Positions 44,855 through 55,042 of a stretch of 64,000 nucleotides of DNA are shown here, piece by piece. The notes beneath the pieces were generated by a model. It was not told the DNA's origin. It saw only the letters and a program-made list of their open reading frames with translations, and did no database searches. This DNA comes from Cupriavidus pampae (GTDB lineage Bacteria; Pseudomonadota; Gammaproteobacteria; Burkholderiales; Burkholderiaceae). Both the position numbers and the translations under genes were made by a program. The DNA lies in NCBI RefSeq assembly GCF_914271485.1, contig NZ_CAJZAG010000001.1, positions 682,001 through 746,000 on the forward strand, written 5' to 3'. Each line of letters begins with the position of its first letter. Position 1 is the first letter of the stretch.

Positions 44855-46165
44855 TTATTTGAGTTCCTTCTGCATGACCAGATCGGGCAGCCACGTCACG
44901 ATCGTCGGCCACACGGTGACCATCGCAATGGCCAGCACCATCATCATGAAGAACGGCAACGAGACTCTGGCGATGTAGTTGCTGTCCTTGCCGGTCATAC
45001 TCTGCAACACGAAGAGATTGAAGCCGACCGGGGGCGTCACCTCGGCAATCTCGACGAGCAACACGATGAAGATTCCGAACCATACCAGATCGAAGCCCGC
45101 CGCCTGCACCATCGGCAGGACCGTGGCCGTGGTCAGCGCGATCATCGAGATACCGTCGAGCGCGGTGCCGAGGATGATGTAGATCACGGTCAGCACCGCG
45201 ATCAGCGCCCACGGCGACAGGTGTAGCGCGGCCACCCATTCCGCCAGCGCGCGCGGAATGCCGGTAAAGCTCATGGTCACGGACAGGAACGACGTGGCGC
45301 CCAGCACGAACATGATCATCGCGGTCAGTCGCGTGGCGGACATCAGGCTGTCCCAGAACGCGCGCCGCGTCAGCGAACCACCGACCCACGCGAGCGCAAG
45401 CGAGGCCACTACGCCGTAAGCCGCCGCCTCGGTGGCGGTGGAGTAGCCGGCGATCATGATCCACGTGATAAACGCGATCAGCACGATGCAGGGCATCAAC
45501 TGGCGGATCGACGCCATGCGCGCGCGCCAGCCGAAGGTCTCGGCGGCGGGAGTCTTGCTCGGATTGAGCAGGGCCCACACCACGATATAGCCCGAGAACA
45601 GCAGCATCAGCAGCAGGCCCGGCAGAAAGCCGGCCAGGAACACGCGGATGATCGAGACATCCGCGGATACCGCGTAGACCACCATCGTGATCGACGGCGG
45701 GATCAGGATGCCTAGCGTGCCCGCACACGACAGCGAGCCGAGCGTGATGCGCTCGTCGTAGCCGCGCCGTGTGAGCTCAGGCAGTGCGGATTTGGCGATG
45801 GTCGCGCAGGTGGCGGCCGACGAGCCCGAGACCGAGCCGAAGATGCCGCAGCCCAGAATGTTCACGTGCATGAGCCGGCCTGGCAGCCAGTTGAGCCATG
45901 GCGACAGGCCGTTGAACATCTGCTCCGACAGCTTGGTACGGAACAGGATTTCGCCCATCCAGACGAATAGGGGGAGTGACGCGAGCGTGTACGACGCGCT
46001 CGACGACCACCAGGAGTTGGCGAGATTGATCAGGGCTTCGTGATCGGAGAAGATGACCAGACCGATCCACGACGTGACCGCGATGGCGACCGGGATCCAT
46101 GCGCCGAGCGCGAGGAACACGATCATCACGACCAGCAGGACGAGGGCAACGACGACGGTGCTCAT
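44855..46165 (-). CDS. TRAP transporter large permease subunit, DctM-like
   Basis: Inner-membrane permease of 436 residues with about 12 helices. Typical segments are HVNILGCGIFGSVSGSSAATCATI, LPELTRRGYDERITLGSLSCAGTLGILIPPSI and VEIAEVTPPVGFNLFVLQS. It imports a carboxylate-type solute with the binding protein and small subunit encoded upstream, driven by the sodium or proton gradient. The ATG overlaps the small-subunit stop by one base (TGATG). Substrate not predictable, but the neighbouring dehydrogenase suggests an amino- or oxo-acid. Confidence 0.94.
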   Translation of the reverse strand: MSTVVVALVLLVVMIVFLALGAWIPVAIAVTSWIGLVIFSDHEALINLANSWWSSSASYTLASLPLFVWMGEILFRTKLSEQMFNGLSPWLNWLPGRLMHVNILGCGIFGSVSGSSAATCATIAKSALPELTRRGYDERITLGSLSCAGTLGILIPPSITMVVYAVSADVSIIRVFLAGFLPGLLLMLLFSGYIVVWALLNPSKTPAAETFGWRARMASIRQLMPCIVLIAFITWIMIAGYSTATEAAAYGVVASLALAWVGGSLTRRAFWDSLMSATRLTAMIMFVLGATSFLSVTMSFTGIPRALAEWVAALHLSPWALIAVLTVIYIILGTALDGISMIALTTATVLPMVQAAGFDLVWFGIFIVLLVEIAEVTPPVGFNLFVLQSMTGKDSNYIARVSLPFFMMMVLAIAMVTVWPTIVTWLPDLVMQKELK

Positions 46166-46716
46166 CAGATGGTCTCCCCGAAGTCGCCGGCGGCAAGCTT
46201 GGCTTCCTGCGCCAGCTGGTAGCGCGGCTTCTGCCCACGCACCACGCGCAGCCACTCGTCGCCCACCGCGAGCAGGAAGCCCGCGCAACCGATGACCGCG
46301 AAACTTTGCGGGATCCACAGCGGAATCACGATCTGGCCCTGCGACACATCGCCAATGTCCCAGCTCTGCCACGCGAAGGTGCCGAGCGCATAGGTGGCAT
46401 AGGCCGCGAACACGAGGCATACGGTCAGGGAGACCAGTTCGAGCAACCAGCGGCGGCGCGGGCCCGCGGCTTCGAGCAGCATCTCCACGCGCACGATGCC
46501 GCCATGCTGGAAGGTCTGGCCGAGCACCAGGAATGCGGACGCCGCGCACAGCCACGCGACGATGTCGTCGCCGCCGCGGAACGCCATGTTGGTCTCACGC
46601 GAGAGCGACATCATGATCATCACGATGCAGACGCCGAGAATGCAGAGCGCGCCGAGCACGGCGCAGAGATCGAGCAGCCGGTCCAGCCAGCGCTTTGGGG
46701 TGACGGGGACTTCCAT
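46165..46716 (-). CDS. TRAP transporter small permease subunit, DctQ-like
   Basis: Inner-membrane subunit of 183 residues with four predicted helices. The conserved DctQ features are the second-helix IVMIMMSLSRETNMAFRGGDDIVAWL and LVLGQTFQHGGIVRVEMLLE. It is required for assembly of the TRAP complex. The stop overlaps the large-subunit ATG by one base; the binding-protein gene lies 114 bp upstream. Confidence 0.92.
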   Translation of the reverse strand: MEVPVTPKRWLDRLLDLCAVLGALCILGVCIVMIMMSLSRETNMAFRGGDDIVAWLCAASAFLVLGQTFQHGGIVRVEMLLEAAGPRRRWLLELVSLTVCLVFAAYATYALGTFAWQSWDIGDVSQGQIVIPLWIPQSFAVIGCAGFLLAVGDEWLRVVRGQKPRYQLAQEAKLAAGDFGETI

Positions 46717-46830
46717 ATTGGCTACGGCCTAAGGCGTGAGAGTGGTATCAGGTGGAGCAGAGCGGGCGCAGGAATGCCTATGCCGGCGGCCGCGGCCGCC
46801 GGCATTCAGTCCCGCTCCATGGCGAGGACC

Positions 46831-47811
46831 TTACTTGCGATACGCTTCCAGAATGGTCTTGCCGTCGTCGCCGGCACTCTTCGCCCATTCATCGACCATG
46901 GTCTGGCCGACCTTCTGCATGTCACCCTTGAGCTGCGCCGACGGCGGCTCCACGGTCATGCCGTTCTTGGCCAGCACCGCGAGGTACTCGCGCGTCTTCT
47001 GCTCGGAGACCTGCCAACCGCGCTTCTCGGCATCGGCCACGGCCTTGTCGAGGGCCAGTTGCGTGGGCTTGTCGAGCGCGGCGTAGGCCTTCTTGCTGAC
47101 CACGAGCATGTTCTTGGGCAGCCATGCGTCCACGGTGTAGAAGTACTTCACGCTTTCCCACACCTTGGTGTCGACACCGGTGGCGCCCGACGACATAAAC
47201 GAGTTGACGGTGCCGGTGGCGAGCGCCTGCGCGAGGTCGGCGGCCTGGATCGTGACCGGCTGCGCGTTCACGAGCTCGGCGATCTTCGAGGTAGCCGGGT
47301 TGTACGCGCGCCATTTGAGGCCCTTCATGTCGGCGGCGGCGGTCAGCGGCTTGTTGGCGTAGATACCCTGCGGCGGCCAGGCCACCGCGTACAGCAGCTT
47401 CATGCCCTGGCGGTCGAGGATCTTCTCGGTGACGGGGCGCGAGGCCTGCCACAGCTTGTACGCGTCGGTGTAGCTGGTGGCGAGGAAGGGCACGGCGTCG
47501 ACGCCGAACACCGGGTTCTCGTTGGCCAGCGTGGACATCAGGATTTCGCCCATCTGCACCTGACCGGTCTGCACGCCGCGCTTGATCTCGTTGGCCTTGA
47601 GCAGCGAGCCATTCGGATGCAACTGGATCTTGAGCTTGCCGCCGGTGGCCTGCGCCACGTCGTCGGACAGTTTCTGGAGGTTCTCGGTGTGCAGATTGTT
47701 GACGGGGTAGCCGGTGGGGAGGTCCCATTTGGTGTCCGCCCATGCTGCCGACATGCTCCCGAGGCCCGCCATCAGGCTTGCCGCCGCAACTGCCAATACC
47801 TTGACTCGCAT
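46831..47811 (-). CDS. TRAP transporter periplasmic binding protein, DctP-like
   Basis: Periplasmic solute-binding protein of 326 residues. A signal peptide (VKVLAVAAASLMAGLGSMSAAWA) is cleaved near AWA|DTKWDL. Conserved DctP segments are KLKIQLHPNGSLLKANEIKRGVQTGQVQMGE, the central GLKWRAYNPATSKIAEL with the ligand-binding Arg, and GTVNSFMSSG. The ATG at 47811 has AGGAGAG upstream; an in-frame ATG at 47919 is rejected because the added residues are not signal-like. It is divergent from the MarR-like regulator, with an inverted repeat at 47955 between them. Confidence 0.93.
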   Translation of the reverse strand: MRVKVLAVAAASLMAGLGSMSAAWADTKWDLPTGYPVNNLHTENLQKLSDDVAQATGGKLKIQLHPNGSLLKANEIKRGVQTGQVQMGEILMSTLANENPVFGVDAVPFLATSYTDAYKLWQASRPVTEKILDRQGMKLLYAVAWPPQGIYANKPLTAAADMKGLKWRAYNPATSKIAELVNAQPVTIQAADLAQALATGTVNSFMSSGATGVDTKVWESVKYFYTVDAWLPKNMLVVSKKAYAALDKPTQLALDKAVADAEKRGWQVSEQKTREYLAVLAKNGMTVEPPSAQLKGDMQKVGQTMVDEWAKSAGDDGKTILEAYRK

Positions 47812-47954
47812 CTCGATCTCTCCTGGTGTTGCTTGCGCTGTTGGTGCGCGGGTTTGACTACCGTGGCGCGCCGCTGGCTCGTCGGGCGCGCTGTGAGCGA
47901 AAACGATTTTTTGATGCAAGGGTCATGCCCAGAGTGGTGTTCATGCTGAGAATT

Positions 47955-47982
47955 TGCCAATAAACTGTCAAGCCATTATTGG
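47955..47982. promoter_or_regulatory. Inverted repeat between TRAP operon and MarR-like gene
   Basis: GCCAATAA and TTATTGGC are perfect 8-base arms separated by 12 bases (20-bp centre-to-centre, about two helical turns). The element lies 51 bp upstream of the regulator start and 144 bp upstream of the binding-protein start, so it could control both. Confidence 0.5.
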
Positions 47983-48032
47983 CTCGATGTGGATCGGGCT
48001 TTCACCTATCGCCATCACAGGAGACCTTATCC

Positions 48033-48656
48033 ATGGCTCGCAAGCCCGCGTCGGACAGTCCCGCCGCCACCAGCGCTGCTCCCGCCTCCTCGGTTACGGC
48101 GGAGATCGCGGTCGAAGAGGTGGCCACCCAGACCAAGGCGCTGTCGCGCGCGGCGGGGGTGAACATCGTGTCGTCGTCGCATCTGGTGTCCGTGCGCAGC
48201 CCCGAATTGTCGGAGTTCGAGTTCGGGCTCAATACCGCCTACAACGCTTACAGCCGCTGGGTGGTGCGTTGCATGGGCGCGGCGGGCGTGCGGGATCTGA
48301 CGTTCCTCGACGTGCTGGTGCTGCACCACGTGAATCATCGCGGGCGGGCCAAGCGGCTGGCGGATATCTGCTTTGTGCTCAATGTCGAGGACACGCACCT
48401 GGTGACCTATGCGTTGAAGAAGCTGACGGGGCTGGGGCTGGTGAACGGGGAGCGGGTGGGGAAGGAGGCGACCTATGCCACCACCAAGGCGGGGACCGAG
48501 GCCTGCGCGCGGTATCGCGAGATTCGGGAGCAATGCCTGACGAGCAATTTCACCGAGGGGAGCGATGAAAACGTCGAGATCGGCGAACTTGCGCGCTTGT
48601 TGCGGGTGTTGACGGGGTTGTATGAGCAGGCGGCGCGGTCGGCGACATCGCTTTGA
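48033..48656 (+). CDS. MarR-like winged-helix regulator
   Basis: Predicted DNA-binding protein of 207 residues. After an Ala/Ser/Thr-rich N-terminus (about 25 residues), the core has SEFEFGLNTAYNAYSRWVVRCM, then a MarR-like winged helix LTFLDVLVLHHVNHRGRAKRLADICFVLNVEDTHLVTYALKKLTGLGLV, the wing GKEATYATTKAGTEAC and a C-terminal dimerisation helix. ATG 48033 has AGGAGA upstream. It is divergent from the TRAP operon and probably its regulator. The ligand is unknown. Confidence 0.85.
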   Translation: MARKPASDSPAATSAAPASSVTAEIAVEEVATQTKALSRAAGVNIVSSSHLVSVRSPELSEFEFGLNTAYNAYSRWVVRCMGAAGVRDLTFLDVLVLHHVNHRGRAKRLADICFVLNVEDTHLVTYALKKLTGLGLVNGERVGKEATYATTKAGTEACARYREIREQCLTSNFTEGSDENVEIGELARLLRVLTGLYEQAARSATSL

Positions 48657-48849
48657 ATTGACGGGTGGGGCTTGCACCACATTGGGGGTAGCGGGGCGGA
48701 CCGGTCGCATTTGTCCGTTCCCGTCGGGTTGCGCAATGCAATATCGGGTCGTGGGCAAGGTACAATAGCGGTTTTCCGCCAGCCGGCATCCCATCCAGCG
48801 GTGCCGCCGGCCGCAGCCCCCAATCTCCTGCTTCCCGACCGCAACGATC

Positions 48850-51800
48850 ATGGCGCATTTCTCGTGCTTCCCCGGCCCATTGGCGCTTTCCGCCTTCCGC
48901 CAGCAACGCCTTCTCACCGCCCTCAAGCAGATCGACGCCGATATCGAATCGGTGCACGGCCAGTTCGTGCACTTTGTCGATGCCAATGCACCGCTGTCGA
49001 CCGACGACGCGGCGCGCATCGGCGCGCTGCTGACCTATGGTGCACCGTTCGCCGCGCAGACCGAGGGGGACCGCTTCGTCGTGATCCCGCGTTTCGGCAC
49101 GATCTCGCCGTGGGCCAGCAAGGCCACCGATATCGCGCACAACTGCGGCCTGACGCACGTGCACCGCATCGAGCGCGGCATCGAGATCACCGTGATCTGC
49201 AAGAAGGGGCTGCTGCGCGGCCGCAAGACGCTGGACGCCGACACGCGCGCCGCCGTGGCCGCGCATCTGTTCGACCGCATGACGGAAACCGTGGTCGCCA
49301 CGCGCGACGACGCTGCCGGCCTGTTCCAGGAGCTGCCGGCCAAGCCGCTGCAGTTCATCGACATCGCCGCCGGCCGCAGCGCGCTGGTGGATGCCAACAC
49401 GGCCATGGGCCTGGCGCTCTCGGATGACGAGATTGACTACCTGCTGGACGCGTACGCGAAGCTCGAGCGCAATCCGACCGACGTCGAGCTGATGATGTTC
49501 GCGCAGGCCAACAGCGAACATTGCCGCCACAAGATCTTCAACGCCACGTGGACCATCGACGGCGTGAGCCAGGACAAGTCGCTGTTCGCGATGATCCGCA
49601 ATACGCACCAGCTGAACCCGCAGGGTTCGATCGTCGCGTATTCGGACAACTCCGCGGTGATGGAGGGCGGCGTTGCCGAGCGCTGGTACCCGCGTGGTGA
49701 CGACCAGCGCTATGGCCGTCACGAGGCGCTGACCCACACCCTGATGAAGGTGGAGACGCATAACCACCCGACCGCGATTTCGCCGTTCCCGGGTGCCTCC
49801 ACCGGTGCCGGTGGCGAGATCCGCGATGAAGGCGCGACGGGTCGCGGCGGCAAGCCGAAGGCCGGTCTGACCGGCTTCACGGTATCGAACCTGATGCTGC
49901 CGGAAGCGGTGGAATCGTGGGAGAACGCGCGCAATGCCGCGCAGCCGATCGCCCATCGCAACCCCGACGACAAGCCCGGCGTGACCGGCAAGCCGGATCG
50001 CATCGCCTCGCCGCTGCAGATCATGATCGAAGGCCCGATCGGCGGCGCCGCGTTCAACAACGAATTCGGCCGCGCGATTCTCGGCGGCTACTTCCGGGTG
50101 TATGAGCAGAATGTCGGCGGCACCGTGCGCGGTTACCACAAGCCGATCATGATCGCGGGCGGCATCGGCAATATCGACGCCACCCACACGCACAAGAACG
50201 ATCTGCCCGCGGGCACGCTGCTGATTCAGCTCGGTGGCCCGGGCATGCGCATCGGCATGGGCGGCAGCGCTGCCAGCTCGATGGCAACTGGCACCAACAC
50301 CGCTGACCTCGACTTCGATTCGGTGCAGCGCGGTAACCCCGAAATGGAGCGTCGCGCGCAGGAAGTCATCAACGCGTGCTGGCAGCTCGGCGACGCGAAC
50401 CCGATCCTGTCGATCCACGACGTGGGCGCGGGCGGTCTATCGAACGCGTTCCCCGAGGTCGTGGACGGTGCGAACCGTGGCGCGCGTTTCGATCTGCGCC
50501 AGATCCACCTTGAGGAATCGGGCCTGTCGCCCGCTGAAATCTGGTGCAACGAGTCGCAGGAACGTTATGTGCTGGCCATCGCGCCGGACAGCTTCCCGCA
50601 GTTCCAGGCGATGTGCGAACGTGAGCGCGCGCCGTTTGCGGTGGTCGGTATTGCCACCGAAGCGCAGCAGTTGCAGGTCGTCGATGCGCAGGTGGACGCC
50701 GAACTGAAGGAGCGCTTCCCGGTCAACATGCCGATGGATGTGCTGCTCGGCAAGCCGCCGCGCATGCATCGTGATGTCACGCGCGTGGAGCGCGAACTGC
50801 CGGCCGTGGACGTTACCGGTATTTCGCTCGAGCAGGCCGTGCATGACGTGCTGCGTCATCCGACCGTGGCGAGCAAGTCGTTCCTGATCACGATCGGTGA
50901 CCGTACTGTGGGCGGCATGAACGCGCGCGACCAGATGGTTGGTCCGTGGCAGGTGCCGGTGGCCGACGTGGCCGTGACCACGCTCGACTACAAGGGCCTG
51001 GCTGGCGAAGCGATGACGATGGGCGAGCGCACACCGCTGGCCGTGATCAACGCGCCTGCGTCGGGTCGTATGGCGATTGGCGAAGCGCTGACGAACCTCG
51101 CGGCGGCGCCAGTGATCGATCTCGGCAAGGTCAAGCTGTCGGCCAACTGGATGGCTGCATGCGGCGTGGAAGGCGAAGACGCCAAGCTGTATGACACCGT
51201 GCATGCGGTGGGCATGGAGCTGTGCCCGGCGCTCGGCATCAGCATTCCGGTGGGCAAGGACTCGTTGTCGATGCGCACCAAGTGGTCGGATGACGAAGGT
51301 GGCAAGAGCGTGGCCAAGGAAGTGGTTGCGCCGGTGTCGCTAATCATCTCGGCGTTTGCCGCCGTCGATAACGTCAATCGCACGCTGACGCCGCAACTGC
51401 GCACGGATCTGGGCGAGACGGTACTGATTGCGATCGACCTTGGCCGTGGCAAGAACCGCCTGGGTGGCTCGATCCTCGCGCAGGTGACGCAGCAGGTTGG
51501 TGACACGGTGCCCGACGTCGATAACGCCGAGGACCTCAAGAATTTCTTCAACGTGATTCAGCGACTGAATCGCGAGGACAAGCTGCTGGCTTATCACGAT
51601 CGTTCCGATGGTGGCTTTATGGCCGCCGTGGCGGAAATGGCCTTTGCGGGCCACTGCGGTGTGTCGTTGAACGTGGATATGCTCGCGCTCGACCCGACGC
51701 AGGAGCAGGACTACGGCGATGCCAAGAACTGGGCGGAGCAGATCGCGGGGCGCCGCAACGAACAGACGCTGCGTGCGCTGTTCTCCGAGGAACTCGGCGC

Positions 51801-52908
51801 GGTGATCCAGGTGCGCGCGGAACAACGCGACGCGGTGTTTGGGGTGCTGCGCGAAGCCAATCTGTCGGCATGCAGCCATGTGCTCGGCAAGCCTAACGCA
51901 AGCGATCAGATCGAGATCTATCGCGATGCCAAGAAGGTCTTCGGTGCCGCGCGCAGTGAGTTGCAGCGCAACTGGTCCGAGGTGAGCTGGCGCATCGCGC
52001 GCCTGCGTGACAACCCGGCCTGCGCCGATAGCGAATATGAGCGCGTGCTCGATGCGGCGGACCCCGGCATCAGCCCGGTGCTGACGTTCGATCCGGCGGA
52101 AGATATTGCCGCGCCGTACGTGGCCACCGGCAAGCGTCCGCGCGTGGCGATCCTGCGCGAGCAGGGCGTCAACTCGCAGATCGAGATGGCCTACAGCATG
52201 GATCGCGCGGGCTTTGACGCGCACGACGTGCATATGAGCGACCTGATCGCCGGCCGCGCGAACCTCGCGGACTTCACGGGCTTTGTTGCGTGCGGCGGCT
52301 TCAGCTACGGCGACGTGCTGGGCGCCGGCGAGGGCTGGGCCAAGACGATCCTGTTCAACGCGCAGATGGCCGAGCAGTTCGCGGCGTTCTTCAACCGCCA
52401 GGACACGTTTGCGCTGGGTGTGTGCAATGGTTGCCAGATGCTGAGCAACCTCGCCCCGATCATCCCGGGTGCGAACGCATGGCCGAAGTTCACGCGCAAC
52501 CAGTCGGAACAGTACGAAGCGCGCTTCGTGACCGTACAGGTGGAGCAATCGCCGTCGATCTTCTTCGCGGGCATGGAAGGCAGCCGCATCCCCATCGTGG
52601 TCGCGCACGGGGAAGGCTTCGCCGACTTCTCGCAGCAGGGCGATATCAACGCCACCAAGGTGGCGCTGCGCTTTGTGGACAACGCTGGCAACGTCACGCA
52701 GACGTATCCGCTGAACCCGAACGGCTCGCCGCAGGGCATCACCTCGGTGACGACCGTGGACGGCCGCTTCACCGCGCTGATGCCGCACCCGGAACGCGTG
52801 TTCCGCGCATCGACGATGAGCTGGGCGCCGGAAGCGTGGAAGAACATTCCAGACGGCGGCAGCCCGTGGATGCGCATGTTCCGCAATGCGCGCAAATGGG
52901 TGGGGTGA
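48850..52908 (+). CDS. purL: Phosphoribosylformylglycinamidine synthase
   Basis: Large single-chain purine biosynthesis enzyme of 1352 residues that converts FGAR, glutamine and ATP to FGAM. The synthetase half has the PurS-like N-terminus, [49 protein letters not shown] and the second AIRS-like lobe [15 protein letters not shown]. The C-terminal glutaminase domain (about residues 1095-1350) has [18 protein letters not shown], nucleophile Cys in [12 protein letters not shown] and [16 protein letters not shown] -10-like hexamer is at 48761. A terminator follows at 52932. No anomaly. Confidence 0.97.
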   Translation: MAHFSCFPGPLALSAFRQQRLLTALKQIDADIESVHGQFVHFVDANAPLSTDDAARIGALLTYGAPFAAQTEGDRFVVIPRFGTISPWASKATDIAHNCGLTHVHRIERGIEITVICKKGLLRGRKTLDADTRAAVAAHLFDRMTETVVATRDDAAGLFQELPAKPLQFIDIAAGRSALVDANTAMGLALSDDEIDYLLDAYAKLERNPTDVELMMFAQANSEHCRHKIFNATWTIDGVSQDKSLFAMIRNTHQLNPQGSIVAYSDNSAVMEGGVAERWYPRGDDQRYGRHEALTHTLMKVETHNHPTAISPFPGASTGAGGEIRDEGATGRGGKPKAGLTGFTVSNLMLPEAVESWENARNAAQPIAHRNPDDKPGVTGKPDRIASPLQIMIEGPIGGAAFNNEFGRAILGGYFRVYEQNVGGTVRGYHKPIMIAGGIGNIDATHTHKNDLPAGTLLIQLGGPGMRIGMGGSAASSMATGTNTADLDFDSVQRGNPEMERRAQEVINACWQLGDANPILSIHDVGAGGLSNAFPEVVDGANRGARFDLRQIHLEESGLSPAEIWCNESQERYVLAIAPDSFPQFQAMCERERAPFAVVGIATEAQQLQVVDAQVDAELKERFPVNMPMDVLLGKPPRMHRDVTRVERELPAVDVTGISLEQAVHDVLRHPTVASKSFLITIGDRTVGGMNARDQMVGPWQVPVADVAVTTLDYKGLAGEAMTMGERTPLAVINAPASGRMAIGEALTNLAAAPVIDLGKVKLSANWMAACGVEGEDAKLYDTVHAVGMELCPALGISIPVGKDSLSMRTKWSDDEGGKSVAKEVVAPVSLIISAFAAVDNVNRTLTPQLRTDLGETVLIAIDLGRGKNRLGGSILAQVTQQVGDTVPDVDNAEDLKNFFNVIQRLNREDKLLAYHDRSDGGFMAAVAEMAFAGHCGVSLNVDMLALDPTQEQDYGDAKNWAEQIAGRRNEQTLRALFSEELGAVIQVRAEQRDAVFGVLREANLSACSHVLGKPNASDQIEIYRDAKKVFGAARSELQRNWSEVSWRIARLRDNPACADSEYERVLDAADPGISPVLTFDPAEDIAAPYVATGKRPRVAILREQGVNSQIEMAYSMDRAGFDAHDVHMSDLIAGRANLADFTGFVACGGFSYGDVLGAGEGWAKTILFNAQMAEQFAAFFNRQDTFALGVCNGCQMLSNLAPIIPGANAWPKFTRNQSEQYEARFVTVQVEQSPSIFFAGMEGSRIPIVVAHGEGFADFSQQGDINATKVALRFVDNAGNVTQTYPLNPNGSPQGITSVTTVDGRFTALMPHPERVFRASTMSWAPEAWKNIPDGGSPWMRMFRNARKWVG

Positions 52909-52931
52909 TACCTGCTGTTGCGTCGTAGACG

Positions 52932-52967
52932 AAAGCCCGTCGGATCGTTCCCGGCGGGCTTTTTTTG
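52932..52967 (+). terminator. Intrinsic terminator after purL
   Basis: AAAGCCCGTCGG and CCGGCGGGCTTT form a 12-bp stem with one wobble and a 7-base loop, continuing into a T tract. It starts 24 bp after the purL stop. Confidence 0.92.
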
Positions 52968-52995
52968 TGCCGATTTCCGGGAAAGGGCATTCGAT

Positions 52996-54147
52996 ATGAA
53001 GGACCGTATGGAGAGCAGGCGTGCGTTTCTTGCCTTTGGCGCCGCGCTAGGCGTCGTCGCTTGCACGCCCGGGCGTTCGGGTTTCAGTTCTGTGTCGGAT
53101 GAAAGTGCATCGACGCCATGGCGCGCCTCTCCGGGTGCCGTGACCATCGATATGCATAGCCATGCCGGCCGTGTCACGTTACCGCGTGATCCGGCGACGG
53201 CGCCGCCTCGGCCGTTCACGCCCTTGCGTGCGCCCATGGTTGCGGGTGGCATGAACGTGATTTGTCTGGCGATCGTGGCGGATACCGCTGCCACGCGCGT
53301 TTCCGCCGATCGCAAGCGCTTCGAGCCGTGGCGCAAGCCGGAGCCGGGTGAGCTTTATCGGTTGTCGCAACTTTCGTTCGAGCGGGCGAAGGCGCTTGTC
53401 GCGCAGGAAGGGCTCGGTGTTGTCACGCATGCGGATGCGCTGAGATCTGCTGAAGGCGGGCCTCGCGTCATCATTACCTCGGAGGGGGCTGATTTTCTTG
53501 AAGGCCAGGTCGACCGCGTCAATGAAGCCTTCGAGCTGCACCAGTTGCGGCAATTGCAACTGACCCACTATCGCGTGAACGAACTGGGCGATATCCAGAC
53601 GGAGGCGTCGGTGCAAGGCGGCCTGACCGACTTCGGTGCCGATGTTGTCCGGCGCTGTAATGCCCTCGGCATCGTGGTCGATGTGGCGCACGGCCCGTAC
53701 GACCTCGTCAAGCGCGCGGCCGCTGTAAGCACGAAGCCGCTGATTCTGTCCCACACCGCGCTAGTCACGCGCCCATCGGCACGCGGGCGCTCGATCTCGG
53801 CGGATCATGCGCGGGCGATTGCGAGCACGGGTGGGGTGATTGGCGTATGGCCGAGCGCGGGCTCGTTCCACGATCTGCGGGAAATGGCGCATGGCTTCAA
53901 GCGCATGGCCGATGTGGTGGGTGTCGAGCATGTCGGGCTGGGAACGGACATGCTTGGGTTTATTTCTCCGCCGGTGCTGACGAGCTATGCCCAGTTGCCA
54001 TTGCTCGGTAGTGCGTTGCTCGCGGAAGGGTTCTCGCAGTCGGAAACAGAGCAAGTCTTGGGTGGAAATTATCGACGGGTGTTTGAGGCTTCGTTGGCGA
54101 AAAAGGACCGGCTAACGAGCTGGCCAAAGAACTGGTGTCGTCCCTAG
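52996..54147 (+). CDS. Membrane dipeptidase (peptidase M19) lipoprotein
   Basis: Exported zinc dipeptidase of 383 residues. The N-terminus MESRRAFLAFGAALGVVAC combines a Tat-like SRRAFL motif with a lipobox (GVVAC), so it is probably exported folded and lipid-anchored. M19 motifs are TIDMHSHAG (zinc ligands), SEGADFLEG, LQLTHYRVNELGD, VVDVAHGPYDLV, LILSHTAL and VGLGTDMLG. Family members cleave dipeptides, including those with a D-residue, and beta-lactams in some cases. ATG 52996 lies 29 bp past the purL terminator. Confidence 0.9.
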   Translation: MKDRMESRRAFLAFGAALGVVACTPGRSGFSSVSDESASTPWRASPGAVTIDMHSHAGRVTLPRDPATAPPRPFTPLRAPMVAGGMNVICLAIVADTAATRVSADRKRFEPWRKPEPGELYRLSQLSFERAKALVAQEGLGVVTHADALRSAEGGPRVIITSEGADFLEGQVDRVNEAFELHQLRQLQLTHYRVNELGDIQTEASVQGGLTDFGADVVRRCNALGIVVDVAHGPYDLVKRAAAVSTKPLILSHTALVTRPSARGRSISADHARAIASTGGVIGVWPSAGSFHDLREMAHGFKRMADVVGVEHVGLGTDMLGFISPPVLTSYAQLPLLGSALLAEGFSQSETEQVLGGNYRRVFEASLAKKDRLTSWPKNWCRP

Positions 54148-54166
54148 GCTTGCCAAAGCGTTTGCG

Positions 54167-54733
54167 TCATCTTGCGTCGAATGCCTGGATCCGCCTCGAT
54201 TCTCGCTCCATGCAAGTCTGAAATCCGGAAGCCCATTGATTGCAGGGGGACCAGACGATTACGGGCATATGCATTACGCTCTGCCACGTGACGGCACTAG
54301 CGTCTTCAAGTCCGTAAGAGTGGGCGGCGACATATCGAAGGTAGATGCCAACATCATTCGTTCCCCAGCCGACGGAATCTGCCACGTTCACCGACGACGA
54401 CGGCGTTCCATAGATGGAAGTCAGCCATTCCACCCACTGCTCGCGCTGAGCCTCGCCGTCAAAATAGGTCCGCACAGCGTAAAGTTTCCCGCGATTGAAG
54501 CAGTACTCGGTGTCACGGCTCACGACGCCTTCAATAATCGGAACGTCGGGTACGCGCCGGTAGCAGCGCCCGGTCCGTTTGACGATCCACTCGTCCCGTA
54601 TGACCTCAACGTGCGGGCCCAGTGCATCAGGTCCGGCACCCCAACGTAATGGTGTTTGATAAGGATTCGTTGGTGAACAAGCACATGTCGCGATGGCCAG
54701 TGTTGTCACCATGGTTGCTTGCCGTATGGTCAT
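54167..54733 (-). CDS. Predicted lipoprotein of unknown function
   Basis: A 188-residue protein with a short signal MTIRQATMVTTLAIATCAC containing a lipobox (ATCAC). The mature part has six further Cys residues or near-Cys motifs (RTGRCYRRVP, DTEYCFNRGK, SPCNQW, FQTCME), suggesting disulfides in the periplasm. I recognise no family. Its ATG overlaps the stop of a 49-residue signal-peptide-like ORF immediately upstream (ATGA), so translation may be coupled. Base composition is lower in GC than the flanking core genes. Convergent with the dipeptidase gene after 19 bp. Confidence 0.7.
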   Translation of the reverse strand: MTIRQATMVTTLAIATCACSPTNPYQTPLRWGAGPDALGPHVEVIRDEWIVKRTGRCYRRVPDVPIIEGVVSRDTEYCFNRGKLYAVRTYFDGEAQREQWVEWLTSIYGTPSSSVNVADSVGWGTNDVGIYLRYVAAHSYGLEDASAVTWQSVMHMPVIVWSPCNQWASGFQTCMERESRRIQAFDAR

Positions 54734-54879
54734 TCAGTGCACCAACCTGTTGCTGAGCGCGGGAATGCCAGCTTCCGCCACGGCGATGTCCTGCTTTCAC
54801 TGGGATTGGCTGCGACGCTGCTCAGGCCATGCAGCAGGAGAATGAGTCCCAGGGTGACTCGATAGACTGACGGTGCCAT
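54730..54879 (-). CDS. 49-residue ORF, duplicated signal-peptide remnant
   Basis: ATG 54879 to TGA 54730 encodes a short peptide starting MAPSVYRVTLGLILLLHGLSSVAA, nearly the same signal peptide as the secreted protein encoded at 57120-57764 (MAPSVYRVFLALIFLLFGLSS). After the predicted cleavage only about 25 unrelated residues follow before the stop. The stop overlaps the ATG of the downstream lipoprotein gene. It is either a truncated paralogue left by recombination or a short leader; I favour the remnant. Confidence 0.5.
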   Translation of the reverse strand: MAPSVYRVTLGLILLLHGLSSVAANPSESRTSPWRKLAFPRSATGWCTE

Positions 54880-54985
54880 GCGTGACCCTTGTATTTTCTT
54901 TATGAGCGCTGCACGGGGTCAATCTAGCATCGGCACTACGGGGTGACAGCCATCGCGAAGAGGGGTGTCAGCGCCTTGCAACAGA
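54838..54985. repeat. Direct repeat, copy A (promoter plus signal-peptide start)
   Basis: About 148 bp closely matches 57720-57866 in the same orientation, by eye near 85-90 percent. Shared stretches include GACTCGATAGACTGA, GGTGCCATGCGTGACCCTT, GAGCGCTGCACGGGGTCAAT and GAAGAGGGGTGTCA. It covers the first codons of the 49-residue ORF and its upstream region. The remaining gap to 55042 shows nothing I can name. Confidence 0.85.
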
Positions 54986-55042
54986 ACTGGTGGCGGCGGG
55001 GAGAGTCAAATCGTCTCGATACTTGCCGGGCTCGAGCAAGCG

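Noticed and set aside
48657..48849. Riboswitch or PurR-type leader before purL
   Set aside because: Only a -10-like TACAAT is visible; no conserved purine-riboswitch core or extended pairing can be traced.
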